Part shown: in pieces, positions 22,497-29,142 of the stretch | How positions within the stretch are numbered: the first letter of the stretch is position 1 | Layout: every line of letters begins with the position of its first letter | Assembly (NCBI GenBank): GCA_016190375.1 | Contig: JACPQR010000124.1 | Coordinates: 1-35,506, forward strand | Origin: Deltaproteobacteria bacterium | GTDB taxonomy: Bacteria; Myxococcota_A; Polyangia; JACPQR01 | Direction: 5' to 3' | DNA length: 35,506 nucleotides | Made by a program: the position numbers and the translations under genes | Notes under the pieces: generated by a model | The model's input: the letters and a program-made list of their open reading frames with translations, nothing else | Database searches by the model: none | What the model was told of the DNA's origin: nothing

Positions 22497-23324
22497 TCAC
22501 GTCGCCGCCGAGGAGAACACGCGTACGATCCCCGCCACGACGAGCAGGGCTCCGAAGGCCGCGACGACGGCAGCGCCGGTCGGCAGGTCCCAGCCCCACG
22601 ACGCCCACAACCCCAGGAAGCTCGCGATGATCGCGACGACCCAACCGGCCACGAGGCGGCGGCCGAAGCCCTCCCAGAACAACCGGGTGATCACCGCCGG
22701 CACGATGAGGAAGGAGAAGACGAGGAGGATTCCCGCCACCTGTACCGAGAGCGTGATCACCACCCCGAACAGCAGGTAGAAGGCGAGGTCCCAGAGCTCC
22801 ACGCGTCGCATGGAGCTCTCGGCCTCGTCGGGCGTCCAGGAGATCCGGATGAAGCGCCTGGAGAGGACGACCTGGATCGTCCCGAGGACGACGTAGGCGG
22901 CCGCGATCTGGACGACCTGCTTCCACGTCGTGTTGAGCAGCGAGCCGACGAGGATGTCCTTCATGTGCTCGGCCCCGTGGGGCGAGCGGCTGAGGACGAG
23001 CACGGTGACGGCGCTTGCGACGGCGTAGACGATCCCGACGAGCGCCTCGAGCGACATGTGCTTTCGCGCCCTGCGAGTGAACGCGAAGATCGCGGCGCCC
23101 ACGGCGGTGAAGGCGAGCGCGGCGATGTGCGGGAGGACGCCCTCGTGGCCCTCGCGCACGAAGAGCGCCGCGACGGTGGCGCCGAGCGCCGCGAGCTGCG
23201 CGAGCGAGAGGTCGACGAAGATCACCTCGCGCGCGAGGACGTGCATCCCGAGGTACACGTGGATGCTGGCGATCACGAGGCACATCGCCAGCGCCGGGCC
23301 GAGGAAGACGAGCGCGTCGATCAT
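22497..23324 (-). CDS. Metal ABC transporter permease (ZnuB/TroC-like)
   Basis: This 275-residue protein starts at ATG 23324 and overlaps the binding-protein stop by 4 nt. It has about eight hydrophobic segments. LGMHVLAREVIFVDLSLAQLAALG is the typical first cytoplasmic region of the ABC-3 family, where most members have GxxVLxRxxxFxxxALSH-type sequence. SLLNTTWKQVVQIAA and VVITLSVQVAGILLVFSFLIVPA follow, the latter being the conserved VGxLLVxALLxxPA region. These permeases carry Zn2+ or Mn2+ across the inner membrane. The usual ATPase gene is not next to it. Confidence 0.92.
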   Translation of the reverse strand: MIDALVFLGPALAMCLVIASIHVYLGMHVLAREVIFVDLSLAQLAALGATVAALFVREGHEGVLPHIAALAFTAVGAAIFAFTRRARKHMSLEALVGIVYAVASAVTVLVLSRSPHGAEHMKDILVGSLLNTTWKQVVQIAAAYVVLGTIQVVLSRRFIRISWTPDEAESSMRRVELWDLAFYLLFGVVITLSVQVAGILLVFSFLIVPAVITRLFWEGFGRRLVAGWVVAIIASFLGLWASWGWDLPTGAAVVAAFGALLVVAGIVRVFSSAAT

Positions 23325-24241
23325 TGGCGCGCCCGTCCCATGGCGCGGACGAACTGGTCGACGATGTGGTCGATGAGCTTCTCGTAGCTCGTGACTCCGG
23401 CGACCCCGCCGACGGCCGTGGGCAACAGGAGGAGCTGGGCGCCGGTGCGGCTCGCGACCATCTGCGAGGTGGCCTGGTCGTAGTACGTCTCGTGGAAGAT
23501 CACGGGCACCCGCGCCGCGCGCATCTGACGGATCAGATCGACGAGGTGCGCAGGCGCTGGTGGGATTCCGGGGCGCTCCTCGAGGTAGCCGATCGCCGTC
23601 AGTCCGAAGCGGGCGTGGAAGTAGTTGAACGTCGCGTGGTACGAGGCGATCTTGGTTCCACGGTGGGGAGCCATCGCCTTTGACCAGCGATCGATCGCCC
23701 GGTCGGCGCGGGCGGTCCACGACGCGAGGTTCGATCGAAACGTCGCGGCGTTCTCGGGATCGAGCTCGGACATCCGGGTGGCGATCGTCCGGGCCACGAG
23801 CTTGGCGTTCTGCGGATCGAGCCAGTAGTGGGGGTTGCCGTGCGGATGGATGTCGCCACGCGATCGATCGACCGCGCCGTGCGGCACGTCGATCGGGGTG
23901 ATCGCGGTCGAGGTCTCGAGGTAGCCGCGGTGGCCCGGGTTGACGTCCGGGTTGCGGGCGCCTTGAACGAGCGACGGCAGCCAACCCACCTCGAGATCGA
24001 GCCCGACCGCGATCAAGAGGTCCGCGCGGCTGACCGTGACCATGTAGCTGGGCCGCGCCTGTACGAAATGGGGATCCTGAGGGCCCTGGCAGATCGTATC
24101 GACGTGGACCCTGTCGCCTCCGATGGCCCTGGCGAAGTAGCCGAGGTCGGTCGTGGTGGTCACGATCCGAAGCTCGGCGCGCCCCGCCTCGGGGAGAAGG
24201 GCGACTGCGAGGAGGACGGCGAGAGCGAGCGTACGGTTCAT
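23321..24241 (-). CDS. Metal ABC transporter substrate-binding protein (ZnuA-like)
   Basis: This 306-residue protein starts at ATG 24241, with AGAGG about 8 nt upstream; the frame is open to 24271, but this start gives the signal peptide (NRTLALAVLLAVALLPEAGRA). The metal-binding residues of cluster A-I proteins are present: His58 in GPQDPHFV, His138 in NPHYWLDP, His202 in SYHATFNYFHARFG (His209 nearby) and Glu251 in IFHETYYD. The region before His138 (DIHPHGNPH) is a very short His-rich loop compared with the long ones of many ZnuA proteins. It delivers Zn2+ (less probably Mn2+) to the permease. Confidence 0.9.
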   Translation of the reverse strand: MNRTLALAVLLAVALLPEAGRAELRIVTTTTDLGYFARAIGGDRVHVDTICQGPQDPHFVQARPSYMVTVSRADLLIAVGLDLEVGWLPSLVQGARNPDVNPGHRGYLETSTAITPIDVPHGAVDRSRGDIHPHGNPHYWLDPQNAKLVARTIATRMSELDPENAATFRSNLASWTARADRAIDRWSKAMAPHRGTKIASYHATFNYFHARFGLTAIGYLEERPGIPPAPAHLVDLIRQMRAARVPVIFHETYYDQATSQMVASRTGAQLLLLPTAVGGVAGVTSYEKLIDHIVDQFVRAMGRARQ

Positions 24242-24260
24242 GTTCACACCTCTTCTCGTT

Positions 24261-25550
24261 TCAATACGCATGCGCGGGATGAGCTCCGACGGAGAAGATC
24301 GCCTGAAGGAAGACCTCGTTGACCCAGCGCTGGCCCTCGGCCTTCTCGAGGGCGTACTGGAGCCGGATCGCGGAGAACTCGCTCGGCACGAAGGCGACCA
24401 GCGTCTCGGCTCTGAACGTGCGACCGTCGTCGCCGCGGGGCAGAAGGCCGAGCACCGCGCCGCGCGCCTGCACCCACCACCTCTGAGCGAACTGCGCCCG
24501 CAGCGCGCTGTAGCCTCCGCCGATCCTCCGATCGAGCGGCGCCCCGGGGCGGCTCTGCCAGATCCACTCGGTGGTCCAGTCGATGCCGCGATACCGCTCG
24601 GCCTCGATCGGGCGCCACTTCAGCGTCAGATCGCCGCCGACGACGCTCGTCCACCGGCCGAAGACGTTCCTGCCGCCCAGGTAGGTGCCGCCGATCTCCA
24701 CGGTCGCCGAGGCGCCGAGATCGAAGAGCGTCTTCAGATGCCCCACGTAGGCGAGGTCCTCGTCGCGGCGGAGGTCTTCGGGAGGCTTGTCGGGATCCTC
24801 GGCGACCCCTCCCTCGAACGGGGGCCAGTCGCCCTGGAAGGCCTGCGCGCTCACCTCGGCGTAGAACGGCAGCGGCAAGAGCACCTCCGCCGCGACCCCT
24901 GGCTGCTCGAGACCTTCCGGACCGAAGAGCCTTGCGATGGGCAAGGGCGCAGTGACGAAGGGGAACGCATGGGTGTGCAAGAGCGTGTGGCGCCCGAACA
25001 CGGCCCGCATCTGCCCAGCACGGATCGTCAGCCTGGGGATCTCGAGCGTCGACAGGATCGCCTCCTCGAAGCCGACCTCCTCGGCGTTGCCGTTCAGGCT
25101 CACGTCGGCGCGGAAGTAGGGATCGACGATCGCGCTCGCTCTGATCTCCACCTCCTGCACGAAGATCCCGCTGCTGAGGTCCGTCTCGCGCGGCTCGTCG
25201 CCGGTGCTCTCGCGGGTCGACCCGCCGCCCAGCGCGATGGCGTTGGCGCTGAGCGCGGGGTTGAAGAAGTTGCTCAGACCGTACGGCGACGCGCCGCCGG
25301 CCGCCGTCGCGGGCGGCGCCGTGCGCGCCGTGCTCTCGGGCTGGCCACGCGACTGGATCCGCGCCAGCTCGGCCGCGATCTCGGCCTCCTCGGAATCGGC
25401 GCCTGGCTCAGCCGGGCCAGAGGGCAGGGCGGCCGGGGACGTGGCAGCCTCGGGAGGGGAGGTGACTTCCTCGGTCGACTGCGCAGGGGCATCCACGACC
25501 GTGCACATCGCACAGGCGAGCGCCAACCAGAAACCATCTCGTGCTCTCAA
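24261..25550 (-). CDS. Outer-membrane beta-barrel protein of the metal-uptake operon
   Basis: This 429-residue protein starts at TTG 25550, with GAGGAG 5 nt upstream. The signal peptide is ARDGFWLALACAMCTVVDAPAQ. An acidic, Pro/Ala-rich region with a short helical stretch (EEAEIAAELARIQSRG) extends to about residue 80. After it come amphipathic strands of porin type (IFVQEVEIRASAIVDPYFRADVSL, LTIRAGQMRAVFGRH, WTTEWIWQ, WWVQARGAVLG, RLQYALEKAEG, NEVFLQAIFSVG). RAGQMRAVFGRHTLLHTHAFPF resembles phosphate-porin-like barrels. It sits directly upstream of the znuA-like gene (19 nt), so it is probably the outer-membrane entry route for the metal. No TonB box or plug was recognised. Confidence 0.8.
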   Translation of the reverse strand: MRARDGFWLALACAMCTVVDAPAQSTEEVTSPPEAATSPAALPSGPAEPGADSEEAEIAAELARIQSRGQPESTARTAPPATAAGGASPYGLSNFFNPALSANAIALGGGSTRESTGDEPRETDLSSGIFVQEVEIRASAIVDPYFRADVSLNGNAEEVGFEEAILSTLEIPRLTIRAGQMRAVFGRHTLLHTHAFPFVTAPLPIARLFGPEGLEQPGVAAEVLLPLPFYAEVSAQAFQGDWPPFEGGVAEDPDKPPEDLRRDEDLAYVGHLKTLFDLGASATVEIGGTYLGGRNVFGRWTSVVGGDLTLKWRPIEAERYRGIDWTTEWIWQSRPGAPLDRRIGGGYSALRAQFAQRWWVQARGAVLGLLPRGDDGRTFRAETLVAFVPSEFSAIRLQYALEKAEGQRWVNEVFLQAIFSVGAHPAHAY

Positions 25551-25657
25551 CGCCGCTCCTCACCGGGAGACCGTCCGCGGCTTCTCCCGAGCTCGATGCC
25601 TCGACCCGCCGAACCTCGCGCCTGGCGCGGAGACGAGACTCCGCCCTGCGCGGGGGA

Positions 25658-25673
25658 CCGCGCGGCCGCGCGG
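25658..25673. other. 16-bp G+C palindrome in an operon gap
   Basis: CCGCGCGGCCGCGCGG is a perfect palindrome in the 142-bp gap between the His-rich gene and the outer-membrane gene. No U-run follows on either strand, so it is a possible attenuator or processing hairpin. Palindromes of C and G arise easily in this DNA. Confidence 0.3.
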
Positions 25674-25692
25674 TGATCCCCGATCGGGTGGG

Positions 25693-26109
25693 CTAGGCCG
25701 GAGGCGAGCTCTTCGGAGCGACGACGTAGAGCGCGATCGCCCGTGGCGCGAGGGCCAGTGCGGCCGGCGGAGGTGCGGCCCGGACCGGGGCCGCGATCCG
25801 CGCGAATACCGGGCCGCCCCCGGCGCAGAGCTGCTCGCGGCGCTCGAGGGCAAACAGACAGTGGTCGTGCTCGTGCGGCCCTCGAGGAGCGGCTGGCGAC
25901 CGAAGGGACGCGCTCGGCGTCCACTCGGGCCCGTGGGTCAGGCCGTGCTGCCGCACGGCATCGACGACCTCGCCGTGCTCGGGACAGATCCGGTGGCGGA
26001 CCATCACGAGATGCACGGCGCTCCCGATCTGCGCGATCAAGCACATCGACGCGAGTGGGATCGTCAGCAACCGAGCGACGCGACCCCATCGTGTCGAATG
26101 GCGACTCAT
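25693..26109 (-). CDS. Small His/Cys-containing membrane protein, probably metal-related
   Basis: This 138-residue protein starts at ATG 26109. One hydrophobic segment (ARLLTIPLASMCLIAQIGSAVHLVMV, about residues 12-37) may be a signal anchor. It is followed by RHRICPEHGEVVDAVRQHG and PHEHDHCLFALERREQLC, with clustered His, Cys and Glu that could bind a transition metal. A second hydrophobic segment near the C-terminus (AALALAPRAIALYVVAP) suggests a hairpin topology with the His/Cys region outside the cytoplasm. It lies upstream of, and in line with, the metal-uptake genes, 142 bp from the next. Small CPxHG/HxH proteins of this kind accompany metal transporters in related bacteria, but I do not recognise a named family. 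Confidence 0.6.
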   Translation of the reverse strand: MSRHSTRWGRVARLLTIPLASMCLIAQIGSAVHLVMVRHRICPEHGEVVDAVRQHGLTHGPEWTPSASLRSPAAPRGPHEHDHCLFALERREQLCAGGGPVFARIAAPVRAAPPPAALALAPRAIALYVVAPKSSPPA

Positions 26110-26156
26110 GGTCGGCAACGAATGCTTAGCACGTCGACGCGGCGAGTTCCAGTGGT

Positions 26157-26585
26157 TCAATCGAGTGACGCCGGGAGGAGCTTCAAGCGTCGAACGTGCT
26201 TGGGCGCGAACACGGTGAAGCCGCGCCGGTCCACGGTGAAGACATGAACCACCAACTCGCGTTCGGCTGCGCGAACGAGACAGGCGTCGGCGAAGTCCAT
26301 CGGGACGTCCGAGTACTTCATCATGAGCTCACGGACACGCACCAGGTCGACCCGGTCCATGGGCAGCACCTTCATCGCGCCCGTCTCGACCAGGTCGAAG
26401 ACCGCTTCGACCGCCGTCCGCGAGAAGTCCAGGAGGTAGAGCGTCTCGGTGAGCACGGGGAGGACCGTCTCGACCGGCGTCGTGATCCTGCGCCACTGCT
26501 CCACGACGCGGGCGTGATGCCGGTCCCGTGCGTCGAACAGTGCGACGAGCGGACCGGTGTCAACGAGAACGCGTCTGGCGGGCAC
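26157..26585 (-). CDS. PIN-domain toxin (VapC-like)
   Basis: This 142-residue protein starts at GTG 26585. The PIN acids are present: Asp in VLVDTGPLVALFD (Asp9), Glu in LTETLYLLD, Asp in PMDFADACLV and Asp in HVFTVDRRGF. ARDRHHARVVEQWRR follows the first motif, as in many VapC proteins. It begins 26 nt before the end of the ribbon-helix-helix antitoxin gene, so the two genes overlap and are co-expressed. The domain is complete, so it should be an active ribonuclease held in check by its partner. Confidence 0.9.
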   Translation of the reverse strand: MPARRVLVDTGPLVALFDARDRHHARVVEQWRRITTPVETVLPVLTETLYLLDFSRTAVEAVFDLVETGAMKVLPMDRVDLVRVRELMMKYSDVPMDFADACLVRAAERELVVHVFTVDRRGFTVFAPKHVRRLKLLPASLD

Positions 26586-26829
26586 GCAGCCGCTCCCGGA
26601 TGATCACCGAAGCGCGGGTCGACAGGTCGATTCGCCCACTATCAGCGCAGCCGACGCGATCCGCAACGACGTCGAAGGGACGCAAGGGCGCGATCGGCCT
26701 CGACCCGATGCGCGCTCGTATCGCTTCCCGGACGACTTCGGACCTGGGCTTCCGCTCCTCGTCCGCCAACGCTTCGAGGCGCCGCGCCGTCTCGGAGTCC
26801 AGACGCACGCTGAGGATCCGCGCTGTCAT
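26560..26829 (-). CDS. Ribbon-helix-helix antitoxin (VapB/CopG-like)
   Basis: From ATG 26829 the protein is 89 residues: TARILSVRLDSETARRLEALADEERKPRSEVVREAIRARI is a ribbon-helix-helix DNA-binding domain in strand-helix-helix order. The tail (about 50 residues) should bind the toxin. An in-frame ATG at 26841 and a longer frame exist, but the promoter places the transcript start at about 26830, immediately before ATG 26829. It is the first gene of a VapBC-type module and probably represses itself through the GTATGAC direct repeats. Confidence 0.85.
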   Translation of the reverse strand: MTARILSVRLDSETARRLEALADEERKPRSEVVREAIRARIGSRPIAPLRPFDVVADRVGCADSGRIDLSTRASVIIRERLRARQTRSR

Positions 26830-26865
26830 ACGGGGCGTCATACACCAGAAGCGCCGAGCGCGCAA
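26825..26865 (-). promoter_or_regulatory. Promoter and repeat operator of the VapBC-like module
   Basis: On the minus strand TTGCGC (26865-26860) and TATGAC (26842-26837) are 17 bp apart; ATG 26829 lies 8 nt after the -10. GTATGAC occurs twice with a 12-bp period (26843-26837 and 26831-26825), one copy over the -10 and one over the start codon. Direct half-sites about one helical turn apart suit a ribbon-helix-helix repressor. Confidence 0.6.
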
Positions 26866-26903
26866 CCGCCGCCGGTCGGCTGCTCGGGGCGCGGTCTTTT
26901 CCG

Positions 26904-26933
26904 TTGCATTCCGGTTCGGCTACCTGAGAGATT
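26904..26933 (+). promoter_or_regulatory. Possible promoter of the FG-GAP-like protein gene
   Basis: TTGCAT (26904-26909) and the weak -10 GAGATT (26928-26933) are 18 bp apart, with the -10 ending 11 nt before ATG 26944. No ribosome site was seen. Confidence 0.35.
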
Positions 26934-26943
26934 GCGGATCTTC

Positions 26944-28227
26944 ATGAGGCGCGCGCTTCTCGGAGCCCTCGCCCTCGCGCTGGCGAGCCCAGGCGCGGCG
27001 TCACCCGATCCCACGGCGCGGCCGCGCCCTCTTCATGACGCCGACCCTTCCGCCGAGCGATACGCCTTCGAGCTTGCCTCCGGGCGGCTGATCGTGGAGG
27101 GGGGCGGCTCGCTACTCACCGTCTCGTTCGAGCCGCGGGAGGGGGCCGCCACCCGGCTCGTCGCGCGTCCACTCGGCACCGTGCGCCCGCGCTCGTCCGT
27201 GTCCTCGTGCCTCGCGTGGGACGCCACGGGCGACGGCATCGAGGACGCCGTGTGTCGGCTCGAGACCGCCGGCTGCGATCCGCGCGAGGCAGGGGGATCG
27301 TGCCGGACGGAGCGGAGCCTGGCCGTCCTCGATCCGGCCGGCCCGCGCTGGACCGAGAGCCCCTATTCCCGCGTCGTCCGCAGCGAAGGGAGTAACGAGA
27401 CCGTCAGTTGCCCCGTCCTGCCGCCGCTCCCGTGGCGCGCGCCGTGGACCCTCGCGTGCCTCGCGATCTCGGCGACGCGACCTGCCGATCGCGCGACGTC
27501 CGGCCTCGAGCTCAGATACGAGCGAAGCGCGAGCCCGCTCACCCTCGCCGAGACCTCGTGCGATCCGGTCGACCCTCCGCCTGATGGCGACGAGCCCACG
27601 GCCGCGAGAACTGCGCTGGGAGTTCGGCGCGTCGACCACCGCACCGTCGCGTTCGAATGGCGGGGACGCTGGGAGGTCGCCGTCGGCAGATGGTTCGTCT
27701 CGACCGAAGTCGCGCCACCTCCGGGCGGCGTGCCATGGCGCGGCCTGCCTCCGGATCGACTCGACCTCGCGCGTCTCGAGGTCGGCGATGCGAACGGCGA
27801 CGGCTCCCCGGACGCGGTCGCGATCGGGCGCCTCGCGCTCGAAGAGGAGGCGAGGACGTCGTCGCGGCAGCGCCTGGAGGAGTCCGTCATCGTCGTCGAT
27901 CTCGCTCGAGAGCGCTCCTTCGCCGCGCCGATCCGGCGCGAAGAGGTCGTCACGGTGGGCACCGAGGCGTCGGAGCGCTGGCAGACCGAGCGCGCATGGT
28001 CGATCTGCGAGCCGGTCCCGCCGCTGCCCTGGCGCGGTCCCTGGTCGATCCGCTGCTGGCAGGGGCGCGACGTCAACGCGTCGGCGCCACTGTCGCCGGG
28101 AGCTCGCTCGACCTCGAGGGGCTCGGTCGAGGGACGCGTGCTGTCGTTCGATCCCGGCGCCGGCTTCTCGTGGAGCGTCCGTCCGTTCTGCCGGTACACC
28201 CACACCGCCGTCGACGAGCACGCCTGA
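26944..28227 (+). CDS. Secreted protein with DxxGDGxxD (FG-GAP-like) motifs
   Basis: This 427-residue protein has a signal peptide (RRALLGALALALASPGAA). Two motifs, WDATGDGIEDAVCRLE and GDANGDGSPDAVAIG, match the Ca2+-binding loops of FG-GAP/VCBS propeller repeats. Each is followed by a conserved block ending in LPWRAPWTLAC or LPWRGPWSIRCW, so the protein is an internal duplication of about 200 residues: SEGSNETVSCPVLPPLPWRAPW and TERAWSICEPVPPLPWRGPW are parallel. Cys residues sit at equivalent places in the two halves. No enzyme family was recognised; a periplasmic or surface binding protein is likely. The frame is open upstream, but ATG 26944 starts the signal peptide. Confidence 0.7.
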   Translation: MRRALLGALALALASPGAASPDPTARPRPLHDADPSAERYAFELASGRLIVEGGGSLLTVSFEPREGAATRLVARPLGTVRPRSSVSSCLAWDATGDGIEDAVCRLETAGCDPREAGGSCRTERSLAVLDPAGPRWTESPYSRVVRSEGSNETVSCPVLPPLPWRAPWTLACLAISATRPADRATSGLELRYERSASPLTLAETSCDPVDPPPDGDEPTAARTALGVRRVDHRTVAFEWRGRWEVAVGRWFVSTEVAPPPGGVPWRGLPPDRLDLARLEVGDANGDGSPDAVAIGRLALEEEARTSSRQRLEESVIVVDLARERSFAAPIRREEVVTVGTEASERWQTERAWSICEPVPPLPWRGPWSIRCWQGRDVNASAPLSPGARSTSRGSVEGRVLSFDPGAGFSWSVRPFCRYTHTAVDEHA

Positions 28228-28260
28228 GCGTTCCTTGGTCATCGTGCTTGCGAGCGCGGC

Positions 28261-28281
28261 ACATTGGTGTAGCCTCAATGT
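28261..28281. other. Short inverted repeat in the gap after the FG-GAP-like gene
   Basis: ACATTG (28261-28266) and CAATGT (28276-28281) form a 6-bp stem with a 9-nt loop in the 164-bp gap 28228-28391. It has no U-run. Nothing else was seen in the gap except a -10-like hexamer at its end. Confidence 0.3.
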
Positions 28282-28379
28282 ACCGCTGGGCCGATGACGC
28301 TGATGATTACTGTCGCGGACGCCAGCCGCGCCGTTGCAGAAAGGTGACGAAGGGCTTCGCGTCGCGAGCCGACACGGGC

Positions 28380-28385
28380 TAGAAA
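28380..28385 (+). promoter_or_regulatory. -10-like TAGAAA before the TauE/SafE gene
   Basis: TAGAAA ends 7 nt before GTG 28392, so the predicted start of the transcript is the start codon. A weak TTCGCG (28356-28361) is 18 bp upstream. No ribosome site is present. Confidence 0.4.
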
Positions 28386-28391
28386 CGGGTC

Positions 28392-29138
28392 GTGGCGCTC
28401 GACCCAGGACAGATCGCGCTCCTCGCAGCCCTCGTCGGGGTCGCGGCGCTCCTGTACTCGTCGGTCGGGCACGGCGGAGGCTCGGGGTACCTGGCCGCGA
28501 TGGCGCTCTTCGGCCTCGCGCCCTCGGTGATGAAGCCCTCGGCGCTCGCGATGAACGTCCTGGTCGCGCTCGTCGTGACCATTCGTTTCCGGAGGGCAGG
28601 GTACTTCGAGGGACGCCTCCTCTGGCCCTTCGCCATCGGCTCGATCCCCGCCGCGTTCGTCGGTGGCTACCTCACGCTCGCGCCCGAGGTCTACCGAACG
28701 GTGCTGGGCGCCTTGCTCCTGGTGGCCGCGACGCGGATGGCGACGAAGTCGTCCGGTCGGCCGGACGGCGAGGTGAGGCCCCCTCACTTCGCGCTCGGCC
28801 TCCTCATCGGCGCCGCGATCGGCTTCGCCTCGGGGATCACGGGGATCGGCGGCGGGATCTTCTTGAGCCCGATCATCCTCCTCGCGGGCTGGGCGGGGCT
28901 GCGCCAGACGGCAGCGGTCTCGGCGCCGTTCATCCTGCTCAACTCGCTCGCCGGCCTCGCGGGTGTGTGGACCGCGGTCCGCCACCTGCCGCCCTTCGTG
29001 CCGCTCCTGGCGGTCGTCGCCGTCGCCGGAGGGCTCGTCGGGTCCGGGCTCGGCGCGAGATATCTATCGACCCGGACGTTGCGCCTGCTGCTCGCGATCG
29101 CCCTCGCGATCGCGGGCGCGAAGCTGGTCCTGACTTGA
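28392..29138 (+). CDS. TauE/SafE-family sulfite/organosulfonate exporter-like permease
   Basis: This 248-residue protein starts at GTG 28392 and has about seven or eight membrane helices. The two family motifs are present in tandem: SVGHGGGSGYLAAMALFGLAP near the start and SGITGIGGGIFLSPIILLAGWA in the middle, each a Gly-rich turn inside a pair of helices. It matches the typical length (about 250). Members move sulfite, sulfonates or other small anions across the inner membrane; the substrate cannot be read here. It is a single gene, with its stop 4 bp from the convergent stop of the large beta-helix gene, and no sulfur metabolism gene lies nearby. Confidence 0.88.
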   Translation: MALDPGQIALLAALVGVAALLYSSVGHGGGSGYLAAMALFGLAPSVMKPSALAMNVLVALVVTIRFRRAGYFEGRLLWPFAIGSIPAAFVGGYLTLAPEVYRTVLGALLLVAATRMATKSSGRPDGEVRPPHFALGLLIGAAIGFASGITGIGGGIFLSPIILLAGWAGLRQTAAVSAPFILLNSLAGLAGVWTAVRHLPPFVPLLAVVAVAGGLVGSGLGARYLSTRTLRLLLAIALAIAGAKLVLT

Positions 29139-29142
29139 CGAT

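Noticed and set aside
22305..23387. A plus-strand frame over the permease gene as a possible missing ABC ATPase
   Set aside because: It has no Walker A, LSGGQ or Walker B motif and is an Asp/Glu/His-rich antisense shadow.
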